This document shows positions 1 to 7,336 of a DNA stretch of 27,702 bases, in pieces (position 1 is the first letter of the stretch; the number at the start of each line of letters is the position of its first letter). This DNA comes from a virus. The stretch covers positions 1 to 27,702 of the IMG/VR virus record IMGVR_UViG_3300048050_000113, one strand, 5' to 3'. A program made the translations under genes and the position numbers. Under the pieces are notes generated by a model. That model searched no databases and was not told the DNA's origin. It saw only the letters and a program-made list of their open reading frames with translations.

Positions 1-1386
1 ATGCGTAGGTTCAAGTTATTCTTGCGAAAAGGTGTTTTTTACGTCCAATTGTTGAATCCCCAAACAGGCACCTACCTTACCGCGAAATCGACTGGTAAGG
101 TGAATCGTGACGAAGCCGCTGGTGTGGTTTCTGATTGGCTCAAGAATGGTATCCCGGATAAGAAGATAAATGGCAAGAAATCTGTTGAAGACGCACTTGC
201 ACTACAATCTGTATTAGCTAACCTTCATGTTCTTCCCCTGAGTACTGATGATGTCCAGAAGATCACCGACATCTTGAAATCCAGGCATCTGCTAGACAGC
301 GCTATTGTGACTTCGGCTGCTAGTTCCCAAGGATTGATAGAATACCTAACCGCATTCTGGGACTTTGACACGTCGCCTTATATCAAAGAAAAGCTCCTCC
401 ATGGACAGAAGATTGGCCGGATGAGGGCAATCGACTCAAGCAGAACGGCTAAATACTGGAAGCTTTTTTTTGGTGATCAGAAGAGGATAGGGGAGGTAAC
501 CCGATCCGATTTGCGGGACTTCTCGCTCTGGCTTGCCGAGTACAAGGTAGTCTCGAAGAAGAAGCCGCCCAAGGGAGTCACGGGGCAACAGGAGAAGGAC
601 TTCTTCACCTCCTCCATGCCTGAGAAGGAGAAGTACCTTTCGGCGGGTACGATCAACAAGGTGATGCTGGCGGGAACGCTCCCTTTGAAATGGGCAGCCT
701 ACCACAATGAGATACCGACCGATCCCGGCAAGGGGCTCATGAAGTTCTCGGGAACGCCGAAGGCGAGGGGCATACTCACGGAGAAGGAGGCTATAGCCCT
801 CTTTGAAGTAGAATGGAAGGAAGAACGCTCAAAGATCGCTTCCATGCTGAGTATGAGTACCGGGCTTAGGGCTGGCGAGGTGCTTGCTTTACACCTGTGC
901 GACGTTGGGACTGATAGGCTGTATGTAAATCATTCCTGGTCCTGGTCCGACGGGCTGAAATGTACCAAGACGGGCAAGGTTCGTGTTGTCCCCCTGCTTC
1001 CGTCTCTTCGGGACAAATTGATCAAGCTGGCCGAGGCGAATCCTCATGGTAAGGATGGCTTCATTTTCTTTGGATTGGTGCCTGATAAGCCCATGGATAC
1101 CCATTTCCTTCTTGATGGCTTGAAAGAAGCTCTGGCGAAGATCGGCATCACCGAGGAAATACGAGCAAAGCGAAACATTGTTTTTCATTCTTGGAGACAT
1201 TACTTTGCTACCAAGATGCGGGGCAAGCTTGATGCCAACACAGTAAAGCGGGCCACAGGGCATTCCACTGAGACCATGCTGGAACATTACGCCGAACATG
1301 AGCGAGAGGAAGACCTGGATAGCCTGTATTCAACCGCCGATGAAGTTTTTGGGAACATCATTCCCTTTGAGAAAAGAACCGCATAA
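1..1386 (+). CDS. int: Phage-type tyrosine recombinase (integrase)
   Basis: This 461-residue protein should catalyse site-specific integration and excision of the phage. The catalytic set is visible: Arg290 in TGLRAGEV, a probable Lys323 in KTGKVRVVPL, His396 and Arg399 in HSWRH, His421 in GHSTETM and the nucleophile Tyr430 in EHYAEH. Residues 1-60 look like a short arm-binding or AP2-like N-terminal domain, and about 105-250 the core-binding domain. The gene faces away from the late operon and stands at the window edge, as expected for an integrase next to an attachment site, which would lie before base 1. It is longer than typical IntI proteins and I see no reason to call it an integron integrase, although an attC site occurs elsewhere in the window. 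The start is the first base of the window, so an upstream start cannot be excluded. Confidence 0.95.
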   Translation: MRRFKLFLRKGVFYVQLLNPQTGTYLTAKSTGKVNRDEAAGVVSDWLKNGIPDKKINGKKSVEDALALQSVLANLHVLPLSTDDVQKITDILKSRHLLDSAIVTSAASSQGLIEYLTAFWDFDTSPYIKEKLLHGQKIGRMRAIDSSRTAKYWKLFFGDQKRIGEVTRSDLRDFSLWLAEYKVVSKKKPPKGVTGQQEKDFFTSSMPEKEKYLSAGTINKVMLAGTLPLKWAAYHNEIPTDPGKGLMKFSGTPKARGILTEKEAIALFEVEWKEERSKIASMLSMSTGLRAGEVLALHLCDVGTDRLYVNHSWSWSDGLKCTKTGKVRVVPLLPSLRDKLIKLAEANPHGKDGFIFFGLVPDKPMDTHFLLDGLKEALAKIGITEEIRAKRNIVFHSWRHYFATKMRGKLDANTVKRATGHSTETMLEHYAEHEREEDLDSLYSTADEVFGNIIPFEKRTA

Positions 1387-1410
1387 GGAATAGCGATCAA
1401 GGGGGAGAAA

Positions 1411-1430
1411 ATACTTTCAAAAGTATCTTT
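1411..1430. repeat. Short hairpin after the integrase gene
   Basis: ATACTT and AAGTAT form a perfect 6-bp stem around a TCAA loop, followed by CTTT. It lies 25 bases after the integrase stop. The U-tract is too short for a convincing terminator, so it is listed only as a structure. Confidence 0.3.
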
Positions 1431-1511
1431 GCATCTCCTCCTTTGTACTTTATTATTCGCAGTGTCTTTCAATGACCTTCACGGTCAGTTCCAACCAAGA
1501 TTAGGGTTGAA

Positions 1512-1739
1512 GTGCTAGAGAGCCGATTGATTCCGGCTTTGGCAAAGGAAGGCAAGACATTGCGAATACCTCACGATACAGCAGTAGTTGAAGGCATCCA
1601 CAAGCAGATTGATAATCTTCTTGCCTGGGCTCCTGAGTATGGTGCGATTGAACTCACGATCTGTTTCCATGATGGGAAAATAGCCAAGACAGAAGAACGG
1701 CGAATAGTGACAATGCTTCTATCTAAGGAATTTCCTTGA
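1512..1739 (+). CDS. Small conserved-looking protein, faint DUF2292/YezD resemblance
   Basis: A 75-residue ORF starts at a GTG and follows the integrase by 125 bases on the same strand. The C-terminal half (YGAIELTICFHDGKIAKTEE) resembles the short DUF2292/YezD pattern in which a strand, a DGK turn and a second charged strand follow a helix. The family has no firm function and the resemblance is by eye only. There is no signal peptide or membrane segment. The frame is open upstream to about 1476, so a non-AUG start a few codons earlier is possible. A hairpin followed by a T-run lies directly after the stop, which suggests this is the last gene of the integrase transcript. Confidence 0.55.
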   Translation: MLESRLIPALAKEGKTLRIPHDTAVVEGIHKQIDNLLAWAPEYGAIELTICFHDGKIAKTEERRIVTMLLSKEFP

Positions 1740-1777
1740 GAACAGAGAATTGTTCTGGGGATACAATCCTTTTTTTA
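1739..1777 (+). terminator. Candidate rho-independent terminator after the small + strand gene
   Basis: AGAACA (1739-1744) pairs with TGTTCT (1751-1756). A second short stem, GGAT/ATCC, is followed directly by a seven-T run at 1770-1776. It would separate the + strand integrase unit from the convergent - strand gene ending at 1800. The stems are short, hence the modest confidence. Confidence 0.4.
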
Positions 1778-1799
1778 TTTGCGCTTGGTTATGAATGCC

Positions 1800-2669
1800 T
1801 TATTGGAACCAACTAAAGTCATCTCCAAACCTTGATCCAAGCATAGATGTATATCCAATTTCTACGTTTTCATTTTGAAAAGTAGCATTAACTTGTAAAT
1901 GTACCCATATCTTCTTATCGGTATTAAAATTAATTGATTTAATAGATACACAAATTTCATTCATGAAAGATTCAACTTCTGATGCTCGATAGGTATTTTC
2001 ATGTAAGAATTTAGTTGTTCCATCAAAAACAAGGGTCACTGTAATTTCATCATTGATTGTAACATCTAATTCAAATTGGTTGCCTAATAATGATGTTTGT
2101 ACTAATTTTATTATTGAATTTTTTAATTCATTCTTTTCTGATTCCTTTTTCTTTTCCTCTTCCAACTTATCTAAATCAACTAATTCAATTTTAGGAATTT
2201 CTTGAATTTCTGGTTCTTGGGTAATGGTTGATTGATCATTGTTTTCACTTACCGCGTTTTCACCATCTTTAGTTGCATCAATGCCTTTTTGTAATTCTTG
2301 ATTAATTTTGTCAATATCTTCTTTCTTTTTCTGGATTACGTTTGCTTCTTCTTTGCTTCTGTCAACATTAAAAATTCTTTTTAACACTATTTCTTGATCA
2401 CCGCCTATTTGACCGACAATATTTGTCACTTCCCATCCATATTTCCCAAGTTTATCTAAATTATCTTGTATATTTGTTGCCTCTTCAGCGGAAGCAAAAT
2501 CAATTTCTGGATAGGCAAGAAGCTTCTGTGGCTCAGAAAAATATGCTTTCCCTAAACAAATCACAAGATACTCCCATTGAATATTACCTTGAGTTAAAAT
2601 TGAGGTTGTTTGGGCGGAAAGGGAACTGGCAATAAATACTACAAAGACTATAAATGCAAATCTTTTCAT
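1800..2669 (-). CDS. Secreted DUF4177-like protein, AT-rich cargo gene (moron)
   Basis: A 289-residue protein with a clear signal peptide: Lys2-Arg3, a hydrophobic core at about 4-17 and a probable cleavage after SLSA at residue 19. The first exported domain (about 31-98) has the DUF4177 pattern: WEY at 32-34, LGKYGWEV around 74-81 and an LKR end at 96-98. A Glu/Lys/Gln-rich stretch (about 103-185) is probably coiled or disordered. A second alpha/beta domain (about 186-289) is not recognised. AAGAGG lies seven bases before the ATG. The gene is much more AT-rich than the late genes and has its own upstream promoter candidate. That makes it a probable lysogenic-conversion gene, expressed from the prophage and acting in the periplasm or at the cell surface. 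DUF4177 has no established biochemical function. Confidence 0.75.
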   Translation of the reverse strand: MKRFAFIVFVVFIASSLSAQTTSILTQGNIQWEYLVICLGKAYFSEPQKLLAYPEIDFASAEEATNIQDNLDKLGKYGWEVTNIVGQIGGDQEIVLKRIFNVDRSKEEANVIQKKKEDIDKINQELQKGIDATKDGENAVSENNDQSTITQEPEIQEIPKIELVDLDKLEEEKKKESEKNELKNSIIKLVQTSLLGNQFELDVTINDEITVTLVFDGTTKFLHENTYRASEVESFMNEICVSIKSINFNTDKKIWVHLQVNATFQNENVEIGYTSMLGSRFGDDFSWFQ

Positions 2670-2806
2670 TTTTAACCTCTTCTAATAGTTATTAAAAAAA
2701 CTCTTATTAATATATGAAGGCATCTAGCTAATCATTAAGTACTTCAATTTCAACGTTGCTTTGTTAAAGGAGTAATCCATATTTTATCATGCTGTTCTAT
2801 AGCAAT

Positions 2807-2818
2807 TTAGTTAACTAA
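2807..2818. repeat. 12-bp perfect palindrome downstream of the cargo-gene promoter
   Basis: TTAGTTAACTAA is perfectly self-complementary. It would fall roughly 15-26 bases downstream of the transcription start expected from the extended -10 at 2840-2848, so it could be an operator. The region is AT-rich and such palindromes can arise by chance. Confidence 0.3.
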
Positions 2819-2839
2819 TATAGAATACCTCTTTATCCA

Positions 2840-2848
2840 ATTATACCA
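2840..2848 (-). promoter_or_regulatory. Extended -10 promoter candidate for the DUF4177-like gene
   Basis: Read on the - strand this is TGG followed by TATAAT, an extended -10 with a perfect hexamer. The -35 region 17 bases upstream is poor, which is tolerated by extended -10 promoters. It lies about 170 bases before the ATG at 2669 and beyond the end of the lysis genes, so the cargo gene could be transcribed independently of the late operon. Confidence 0.45.
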
Positions 2849-2897
2849 TACTAAATTAAATAAAGTGGAATTATTAGAATGAATGCTAAACTAGATA

Positions 2898-3341
2898 TTA
2901 ATTAAATCGAATAAAAATTGAGGCAATGCTACTTATTAATCCTATAATAGCCAATTTTTTCCAGAAATGTGTCTCTTGCGATAGTATGTCGAGCTTTAGG
3001 ATTATACTCCTAATAATATTGTCTAAGTTGCTCAAAGATTTCTCTAAGGACTCTAACTGCTGCGAGAGCTCGTTCACGCTCTTCTGCAATTCGAGTGATT
3101 TCTGGTAGAGTTCGGGCAAGCTTATCGACAAGCTCTCCACTGGCTCGCCTTGTGCTATCAAGCTCTCTTCGATAATCGTCAGCGATTCGTCGGCTAGCGT
3201 CCAAAGCTCTGATTGCGTCCTGGTAGGCGACTCGCTGCTTTCCGAGGGCTGGGTTGAAGAATCCAAAGGCCGCGCCTCCCCCCAACAAGGCACCGAAAAT
3301 GAAAGCAACAGCATAACTACGGAGGCTACTTTTCGCCACAT
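2898..3341 (-). CDS. Spanin-like membrane protein in the outer frame of a nested pair
   Basis: A 147-residue frame contains the whole of the 109-residue gene at 3010-3339 in another frame. It has an N-terminal signal-like segment (residues 4-18) ending at Cys19, a Leu-spaced coiled-coil region (about 72-120) and a C-terminal hydrophobic helix (about 128-144). A lipidated N-terminus plus a C-terminal inner-membrane helix is the architecture of a unimolecular spanin, which fuses inner and outer membranes in the last step of lysis. The lipobox, with Pro before the Cys, is not canonical, so ordinary secretion is possible. AGGAG lies five bases before the ATG. The last 112 bases extend beyond the inner gene and still encode a good membrane helix, which argues that this frame is not an accident. 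The alternative is a chance open frame. Confidence 0.5.
   Translation of the reverse strand: MWRKVASVVMLLLSFSVPCWGEARPLDSSTQPSESSESPTRTQSELWTLADESLTIIEESLIAQGEPVESLSISLPELYQKSLELQKSVNELSQQLESLEKSLSNLDNIIRSIILKLDILSQETHFWKKLAIIGLISSIASIFIRFN
3010..3339 (-). CDS. Rz-like inner-membrane spanin candidate, embedded gene
   Basis: A 109-residue protein with an N-terminal membrane helix (about 8-27, Gly/Ala-rich) followed by a long charged coiled coil, the form of an Rz-type i-spanin. It starts at a GTG that overlaps the ATG of the 147-residue frame (the sequence ATGTG carries both starts), and both can use the same AGGAG. It also overlaps the last codons of the holin candidate ending at 3326, so all three - strand frames are coding for about 14 bases. 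Position after the endolysin and holin supports a lysis role. I cannot tell from sequence alone whether this frame, the outer frame or both are translated. The regular Arg/Glu/Leu pattern makes this the slightly better bet. Confidence 0.6.
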   Translation of the reverse strand: MAKSSLRSYAVAFIFGALLGGGAAFGFFNPALGKQRVAYQDAIRALDASRRIADDYRRELDSTRRASGELVDKLARTLPEITRIAEERERALAAVRVLREIFEQLRQYY

Positions 3342-3562
3342 CTGGGCTCCTCGTCCAATTCAGGGCGATAGAACCGCCCTTTCAGTGCGTTATCAGCCAC
3401 ATTCCCGCTTATATAGCCCACCGTGGCAAAGGCTATGGCGTATACGATTGGCCCTCCAACCGCTTCAAGAGTTGTCGGTGAGCTATAGAGAGTGACAAGG
3501 TAGAGCCCTGTAAGGATCACGATCCCCGTTCTCCATGAATCCCCTTTCTTGACTGTCTTCAT
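3326..3562 (-). CDS. Two-helix membrane protein, holin candidate
   Basis: A 78-residue protein starting at an ATG that overlaps the endolysin stop in an ATGA, with AGGAG eight bases upstream. A longer open frame upstream (to 3685) lies entirely within the endolysin gene and is dismissed. Two hydrophobic segments (about 11-27 and 34-53) are joined by a short polar turn, and the C-terminus is charged. Small size, two transmembrane helices and position between the endolysin and the spanin-like genes fit a class II holin that would release the signal-less endolysin. No sequence family is recognised, so the call rests on architecture and context. Confidence 0.6.
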   Translation of the reverse strand: MKTVKKGDSWRTGIVILTGLYLVTLYSSPTTLEAVGGPIVYAIAFATVGYISGNVADNALKGRFYRPELDEEPRCGEK

Positions 3563-4044
3563 GCGGCTAGCTCCTGGAAGTGGGGACAATCCTTGTTCCC
3601 CTTCCAGCGGGAACCAGGCTCGATGTTGTGCTTCACCGCGATCTCGCCCATGATGTCCCACCCCGGCCAGGAAGGAGGAGCCCACCAGTAATTGACTCCA
3701 TCTAGAGACGGGGCAACGTCAATTGCCAGGCCTTCCAGGTGCTTGCTCTTCAAAGTCCATGTGTTCGGAGTGAGGGCTTCCTTTGCGCTGATCGCGTAAA
3801 GCCCCGCGCGGCGGTACATCATTTGGACGAATTCAACCGCCATGATGGGGTATTCAGCGGCAGCATACTTGGCAAGGAGCCGTGAGCCGTAGGCAAGTTG
3901 CACATCGGGAACGCGAAGCGTCTCAACGGTTAGGAAGCAGAGAACGCCAAGCACCATCAACCGGGGATCGCTGTTGAGGTCATTCAGGAAGTTCCTGGCT
4001 TTTGACCGGAAAGGTTCGCGGAGGTCGTCGAGTGATTTACTCAT
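3559..4044 (-). CDS. M15-family zinc peptidase, phage endolysin
   Basis: A 161-residue cytoplasmic-type enzyme that probably cleaves peptide cross-links of peptidoglycan during lysis. The M15 signature is clear: His102 and Asp109 in SKHLEGLAIDV and His155 in DCPHFQ are the expected zinc ligands, of the VanY/T5-endolysin type. The exact bond cut cannot be read from sequence. There is no signal peptide, so it should depend on a holin. The ATG at 4044 was chosen over a TTG two codons upstream because it overlaps the previous stop (TGATG) and has GAGAGG a few bases upstream. An extra helical N-terminal stretch of roughly 75 residues precedes the catalytic part. The next gene overlaps by an ATGA. 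Confidence 0.88.
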   Translation of the reverse strand: MSKSLDDLREPFRSKARNFLNDLNSDPRLMVLGVLCFLTVETLRVPDVQLAYGSRLLAKYAAAEYPIMAVEFVQMMYRRAGLYAISAKEALTPNTWTLKSKHLEGLAIDVAPSLDGVNYWWAPPSWPGWDIMGEIAVKHNIEPGSRWKGNKDCPHFQELAA

Positions 4045-4346
4045 CAGCAAGCCCTCTCGTCGATCTTGCGGGTCAGGTCGTTGAGCGCCGCCAGGATATG
4101 CTTCACGTCCGTCTTTATCTCCGCTGAATCCACTTCGTTGCGTTGAACCTTCACCATGAGATCCACGATCTTGGCATTGGCTTCAGCGAGGTCGGTCTTC
4201 AGTTGTTCGTGTTCCCTCCGGTGTACGCCCTCCTTCACCTCCGCCTCCTTCTCGGTGATTCTTCGATCGTAGCCAAACTTCATGTATGCCAGGATGAACC
4301 CCGCTATCCCGGCAAGCGCCGCCAGCATTGGAATGGTTATGGTCAT
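4044..4346 (-). CDS. Single-span membrane protein with coiled coil, lysis cassette
   Basis: A 100-residue protein with one N-terminal hydrophobic segment (about 3-22), a basic stretch, and a long charged helix predicted by eye to be a coiled coil (about 30-95). It overlaps the upstream gene by ATGA and the endolysin start by TGATG, so all three are probably co-translated. Candidates are a second holin or antiholin, or a membrane anchor acting with the endolysin. The shape also recalls haemolysin XhlA-like phage proteins, but with the membrane segment at the other end. No family is claimed. Confidence 0.6.
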   Translation of the reverse strand: MTITIPMLAALAGIAGFILAYMKFGYDRRITEKEAEVKEGVHRREHEQLKTDLAEANAKIVDLMVKVQRNEVDSAEIKTDVKHILAALNDLTRKIDERAC

Positions 4347-4675
4347 GCTTGGCCCCTGAGTGTGCTTATTCTGACCCTAGCGGTGGCTCGGGCCTCGGAA
4401 ATCTCAACCGAGATGGGAACGCCTGTTTCTGCGAATCTCGTAACGTACCAATCCGTCTCCGCCAGGTATGCTTGAAGCGCCTCGATTTCCCTCTCTGCCT
4501 TTTCCGCCTCGGTGAGTTCGGGTTTAGGAAGGATGGTCTCGCCACTTTCCGAGAGGTGCGCCTGAAGTTCTTCCCACTGCAGCAGGGTGTCGATCCTGTT
4601 GAAGCAGTACGGCAGCCCGTCGAGAATTCCGATAATCGCGTCGTCATCGACTCGGTAAAAAGGTCCTTGCACCAT
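4343..4675 (-). CDS. Tail-fibre assembly-like small protein
   Basis: A 110-residue protein located directly after the last fibre gene. The C-terminal half has the alternating charged-helix pattern of phage fibre-assembly chaperones: an EIEALQAYLAETDWYV segment, then a short turn and an Arg/Ala-rich helix ending ARVRISTLRG. The ATG at 4675 was preferred to a TTG at 4690 because GAGAGA lies at a proper distance before it and it clears the upstream stop by 11 bases. Proteins of this kind help fold or trimerise the fibre made from the gene just upstream. Assignment is by pattern and position only. Confidence 0.55.
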   Translation of the reverse strand: MVQGPFYRVDDDAIIGILDGLPYCFNRIDTLLQWEELQAHLSESGETILPKPELTEAEKAEREIEALQAYLAETDWYVTRFAETGVPISVEISEARATARVRISTLRGQA

Positions 4676-4686
4676 GACTGTCTCTC

Positions 4687-5961
4687 TCAAATCCGAATGG
4701 CCTGGTAGTTCGAGTACGGAGCTGTCCCGCCAGCCGCAATCGTCATGCCGTTGCCGTTATACGCCTGTACGACGAGCCAGGTGCCACGCGAAGGCAACGC
4801 CCCGCTTGATGAGGACCAGTACATCTCCCCGATGCAGCTTGAGTTTGTGGAAGCCCGGAGCATGTACGCGACTTTCGCGTTGCTCTCGGAATAATCTAGG
4901 ATGCTGCCCGTCGATTGGTACTTCAGGGTATGATCGCCCCATGCGTGAACGGTCCCCGCGAACGTTGCCCGAAGCGTCCAGGAACCCGCTGAAACGCAGT
5001 TGTAGAAAATGACATTGGCTTCACTGGTCGTATTGATGACGAGCATGAAGTCATCGACGGCGGGAGAGGTTGCAGATGCCCCGGACCACATCGTTATCCT
5101 CGTGTGCTCGATCTTGATGTGGTCGCCCTTGATCGTCCCGCCCGAAGTTAGCGTTCCAGAGATAGCCGCGTTGACGAATACAGCCCCATACGCCTTGATG
5201 ACCTGGTTCAAGGCATCGAGCATGAAGCCAGCGGTAGGGACTCCACCCGTCTCTGCGTAGTTGGCCGACTTGAGCCAGCCGGAGGCCGCGAGGACGACCT
5301 GGGCGACGAAGAGGAAATTGGCAAGGATCGTCTCGAAGCTCGTTGACCCTATGGCGTAGTCGGTCGATGTTCCATATCCCTGACGCACGGCATCGAGGAT
5401 GTAGATGAAGCAGCGCGTCACCTGGTCTTTCGTCGGACTGGACAGCTTCGACCAGCTTGAGCCTGAATACTGATACACGCCCCGGTTGCTGTCCGAGGAA
5501 TAGAGAACGGCAAGGTCGCCAGAAATCATGCCCGTGATCGAGGCCATCGCGGAGAAGGCATAGAGTCCAAGGCAGCGGGGCGCATCCTGGCCGCTTGCTC
5601 CCGGATTGCCTGTCAAACCCTGCTTCATTTTCGAGAGCGAAAACCGTTTCGTGATCGTGGCAAAGCCTGACCTTGCGGCTGTGAAATCAACATAGCCTGT
5701 ATCCGAAGTCATCCCTGAAACCGTGTAGGTGTAGGTCGAGAGCATCCCCGTGATTCCGCTCGAAGGCGTGGCCGTAACCGTGTACAGGTTTGTTATGTCC
5801 ACCCCGGCAAGGAGAATGAGGAAGGTGCTTATGGCTCCGCTCAAATTGGGGCTTGAGCCATCCGAATTGCTCGGGACGGGATGGGCCTCATTGGAGATCA
5901 ATGCCTGGGGAGAATCGTTCTGATCGAAAAGCGTGATCTGCCCTACTCCAATGACGCCCAT
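4687..5961 (-). CDS. Tail fibre / receptor-binding protein with short collagen-like stretch
   Basis: A 424-residue protein. Residues 1-17 carry a motif (GQITLFDQND) shared with the neighbouring 450-residue protein, probably a common virion-attachment anchor. A Gly-X-Y stretch of four triplets occurs at about 115-126. It is followed by a hydrophobic helical region (about 180-250) and a Ser/Thr/Gly-rich beta C-terminus (about 280-424) that probably forms the tip. The last position among the structural genes, just before a fibre-assembly-like protein, is typical of the host-recognition fibre. AGGGGAT precedes the ATG. No enzymatic motif was seen. Confidence 0.7.
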   Translation of the reverse strand: MGVIGVGQITLFDQNDSPQALISNEAHPVPSNSDGSSPNLSGAISTFLILLAGVDITNLYTVTATPSSGITGMLSTYTYTVSGMTSDTGYVDFTAARSGFATITKRFSLSKMKQGLTGNPGASGQDAPRCLGLYAFSAMASITGMISGDLAVLYSSDSNRGVYQYSGSSWSKLSSPTKDQVTRCFIYILDAVRQGYGTSTDYAIGSTSFETILANFLFVAQVVLAASGWLKSANYAETGGVPTAGFMLDALNQVIKAYGAVFVNAAISGTLTSGGTIKGDHIKIEHTRITMWSGASATSPAVDDFMLVINTTSEANVIFYNCVSAGSWTLRATFAGTVHAWGDHTLKYQSTGSILDYSESNAKVAYMLRASTNSSCIGEMYWSSSSGALPSRGTWLVVQAYNGNGMTIAAGGTAPYSNYQAIRI

Positions 5962-5974
5962 GCGCTATCCCCTA

Positions 5975-7327
5975 TCAGGCGGCTAGCGGATTGTCCGCAT
6001 CGACATAGACGACGCCCTGGCCGTCAATATCGTCGCCCGTGACCGCGCAGGTGTTCACGCCTGTGGTCGTCTTCTGCCCTGCCGTCGCGCCGTTGTTCGT
6101 ATAGAGCCAGAGCTTTCCGCTTGCGAACTGATTGAGCGTGGGGACATCGGTGGAGAAGCCATTCAGGGGCGCACGCAGATTGAGGACGGTCGTGGTCGAA
6201 CCGGACCCGATCTCGTAGGACTTGATCGTGAGGCCGTCGGAGGTGATGAGCCGGACCACATCCCCCGCGACGGGCGCGGAGGCGAGAGCAACACTGATCG
6301 TCACCGTCCCCGTGATGCTCGCTGTATTGGCCGTGACTGCCTTGGCTGCGGAGGTCCTAGCGGTGTCGATGAACCCGGACTTCGCGCCTGAGCGGTCATA
6401 GACCTTCCAAGTGAACGTGTAGGCGCTGATGTCCGCGACCTTGGAATTCCCGTACCACACTTCGGGGGTGAGCGTCTTCGAACCGTTGCCGTTCTGGAAC
6501 ACCTGGCCGTTTGAGGCGTAGACCCTGACATCGTAGGGGTCGGAGATGTCGTAAATCTGGAAGTACGCTGAGTAGATGTTCCCGTCATTGTCCTTCGCCT
6601 GAAGCATGAAAAGGCCTATGTCGGCAACGGCGTCCTCGCGGACGACGATCGATTTGACATCCGCCCAGGTTCCATCGGCGGGGGCGGTCGCGGCTCCCCC
6701 CGCAGTCGTCTTGAACGTGATCTTGCTCCCGGTTACGTCGGCGTGGTTGGCGTCAAACTGATCCGCGACTGCGTAGGGCGACTTGAACCACTTGTAGGTG
6801 ACGCCAGTGTCGTCGATCCCTGCCGCCCGCATGAGATTGGCGGTGACGGTTGCAGTGTTCTTCGTTCCCGAAGGAGCGTTCTCGATGACCATCTGGCCCG
6901 AGACAAGAACGTAGACGGCGTTCGTCCCGGCTTTCAGGCAGGAGATTGTAATCATGGCGTTCACGTGGGTGACGAGGCTCGTCACGGGATCGGTGTAGTC
7001 GCCTTCGAAATAGACGTTGTAGGACGGGCTGGAATCGCTGACGTTCGTAGTCTTCGAGATGGTGGAAACGTTCGTTCCAAGATCGGAGCCACCGAGCGTA
7101 GTCCCCCATTTCCTGTTCGTGAGGACGCTCGACTTGTCCACGCCATTCACATACACGTAGGCGGTGAGGACATTCGCTCCCGAAGTGTAGTCCGGGTTGT
7201 AGGAGGTGGTCGATTCATCCTTGGTATAGACCTGGGAAAGGCCTTTCGATGCAGAGATGAACGAGGTTACGGGAGCCGCGTCATTGTGGTCGTAAAGGGT
7301 GATCTGCCCCGTGCTGATTACTGCCAT
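5975..7327 (-). CDS. Tail appendage protein with Ig-like repeats
   Basis: A 450-residue beta-rich protein with an N-terminal GQITLYDHND anchor paralogous to that of the next gene. Two Ig-like or fibronectin-like modules can be seen: about 130-262, including a VTYKWFK strand, and about 265-315, with SNGQVFQNGNGSKTLTPEV then TFTWKVYD. The second resembles a module in the upstream 391-residue protein. The C-terminal part (about 330-450) is Thr/Ala/Gly-rich. AGGAGT lies just before the ATG, and the gene follows the previous stop by nine bases. Likely a structural arm or fibre of the short tail. Confidence 0.65.
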   Translation of the reverse strand: MAVISTGQITLYDHNDAAPVTSFISASKGLSQVYTKDESTTSYNPDYTSGANVLTAYVYVNGVDKSSVLTNRKWGTTLGGSDLGTNVSTISKTTNVSDSSPSYNVYFEGDYTDPVTSLVTHVNAMITISCLKAGTNAVYVLVSGQMVIENAPSGTKNTATVTANLMRAAGIDDTGVTYKWFKSPYAVADQFDANHADVTGSKITFKTTAGGAATAPADGTWADVKSIVVREDAVADIGLFMLQAKDNDGNIYSAYFQIYDISDPYDVRVYASNGQVFQNGNGSKTLTPEVWYGNSKVADISAYTFTWKVYDRSGAKSGFIDTARTSAAKAVTANTASITGTVTISVALASAPVAGDVVRLITSDGLTIKSYEIGSGSTTTVLNLRAPLNGFSTDVPTLNQFASGKLWLYTNNGATAGQKTTTGVNTCAVTGDDIDGQGVVYVDADNPLAA

Positions 7328-7336
7328 GATGTACTC

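Noticed and set aside
1-1386. The integrase as the integron integrase that moved the cassette
   Set aside because: Its length and N-terminal domain are of phage type and it lies far from the cassette; no IntI-specific feature could be identified.
3563-3685. Longer start for the holin candidate
   Set aside because: The added residues overlap the endolysin active-site region in another frame, while the ATG in the ATGA overlap has a well-placed AGGAG.
4687-5961. Diversity-generating retroelement target in the fibre C-terminus
   Set aside because: No reverse transcriptase or template repeat is seen in the window and the C-terminus has no lectin-type variable motif.
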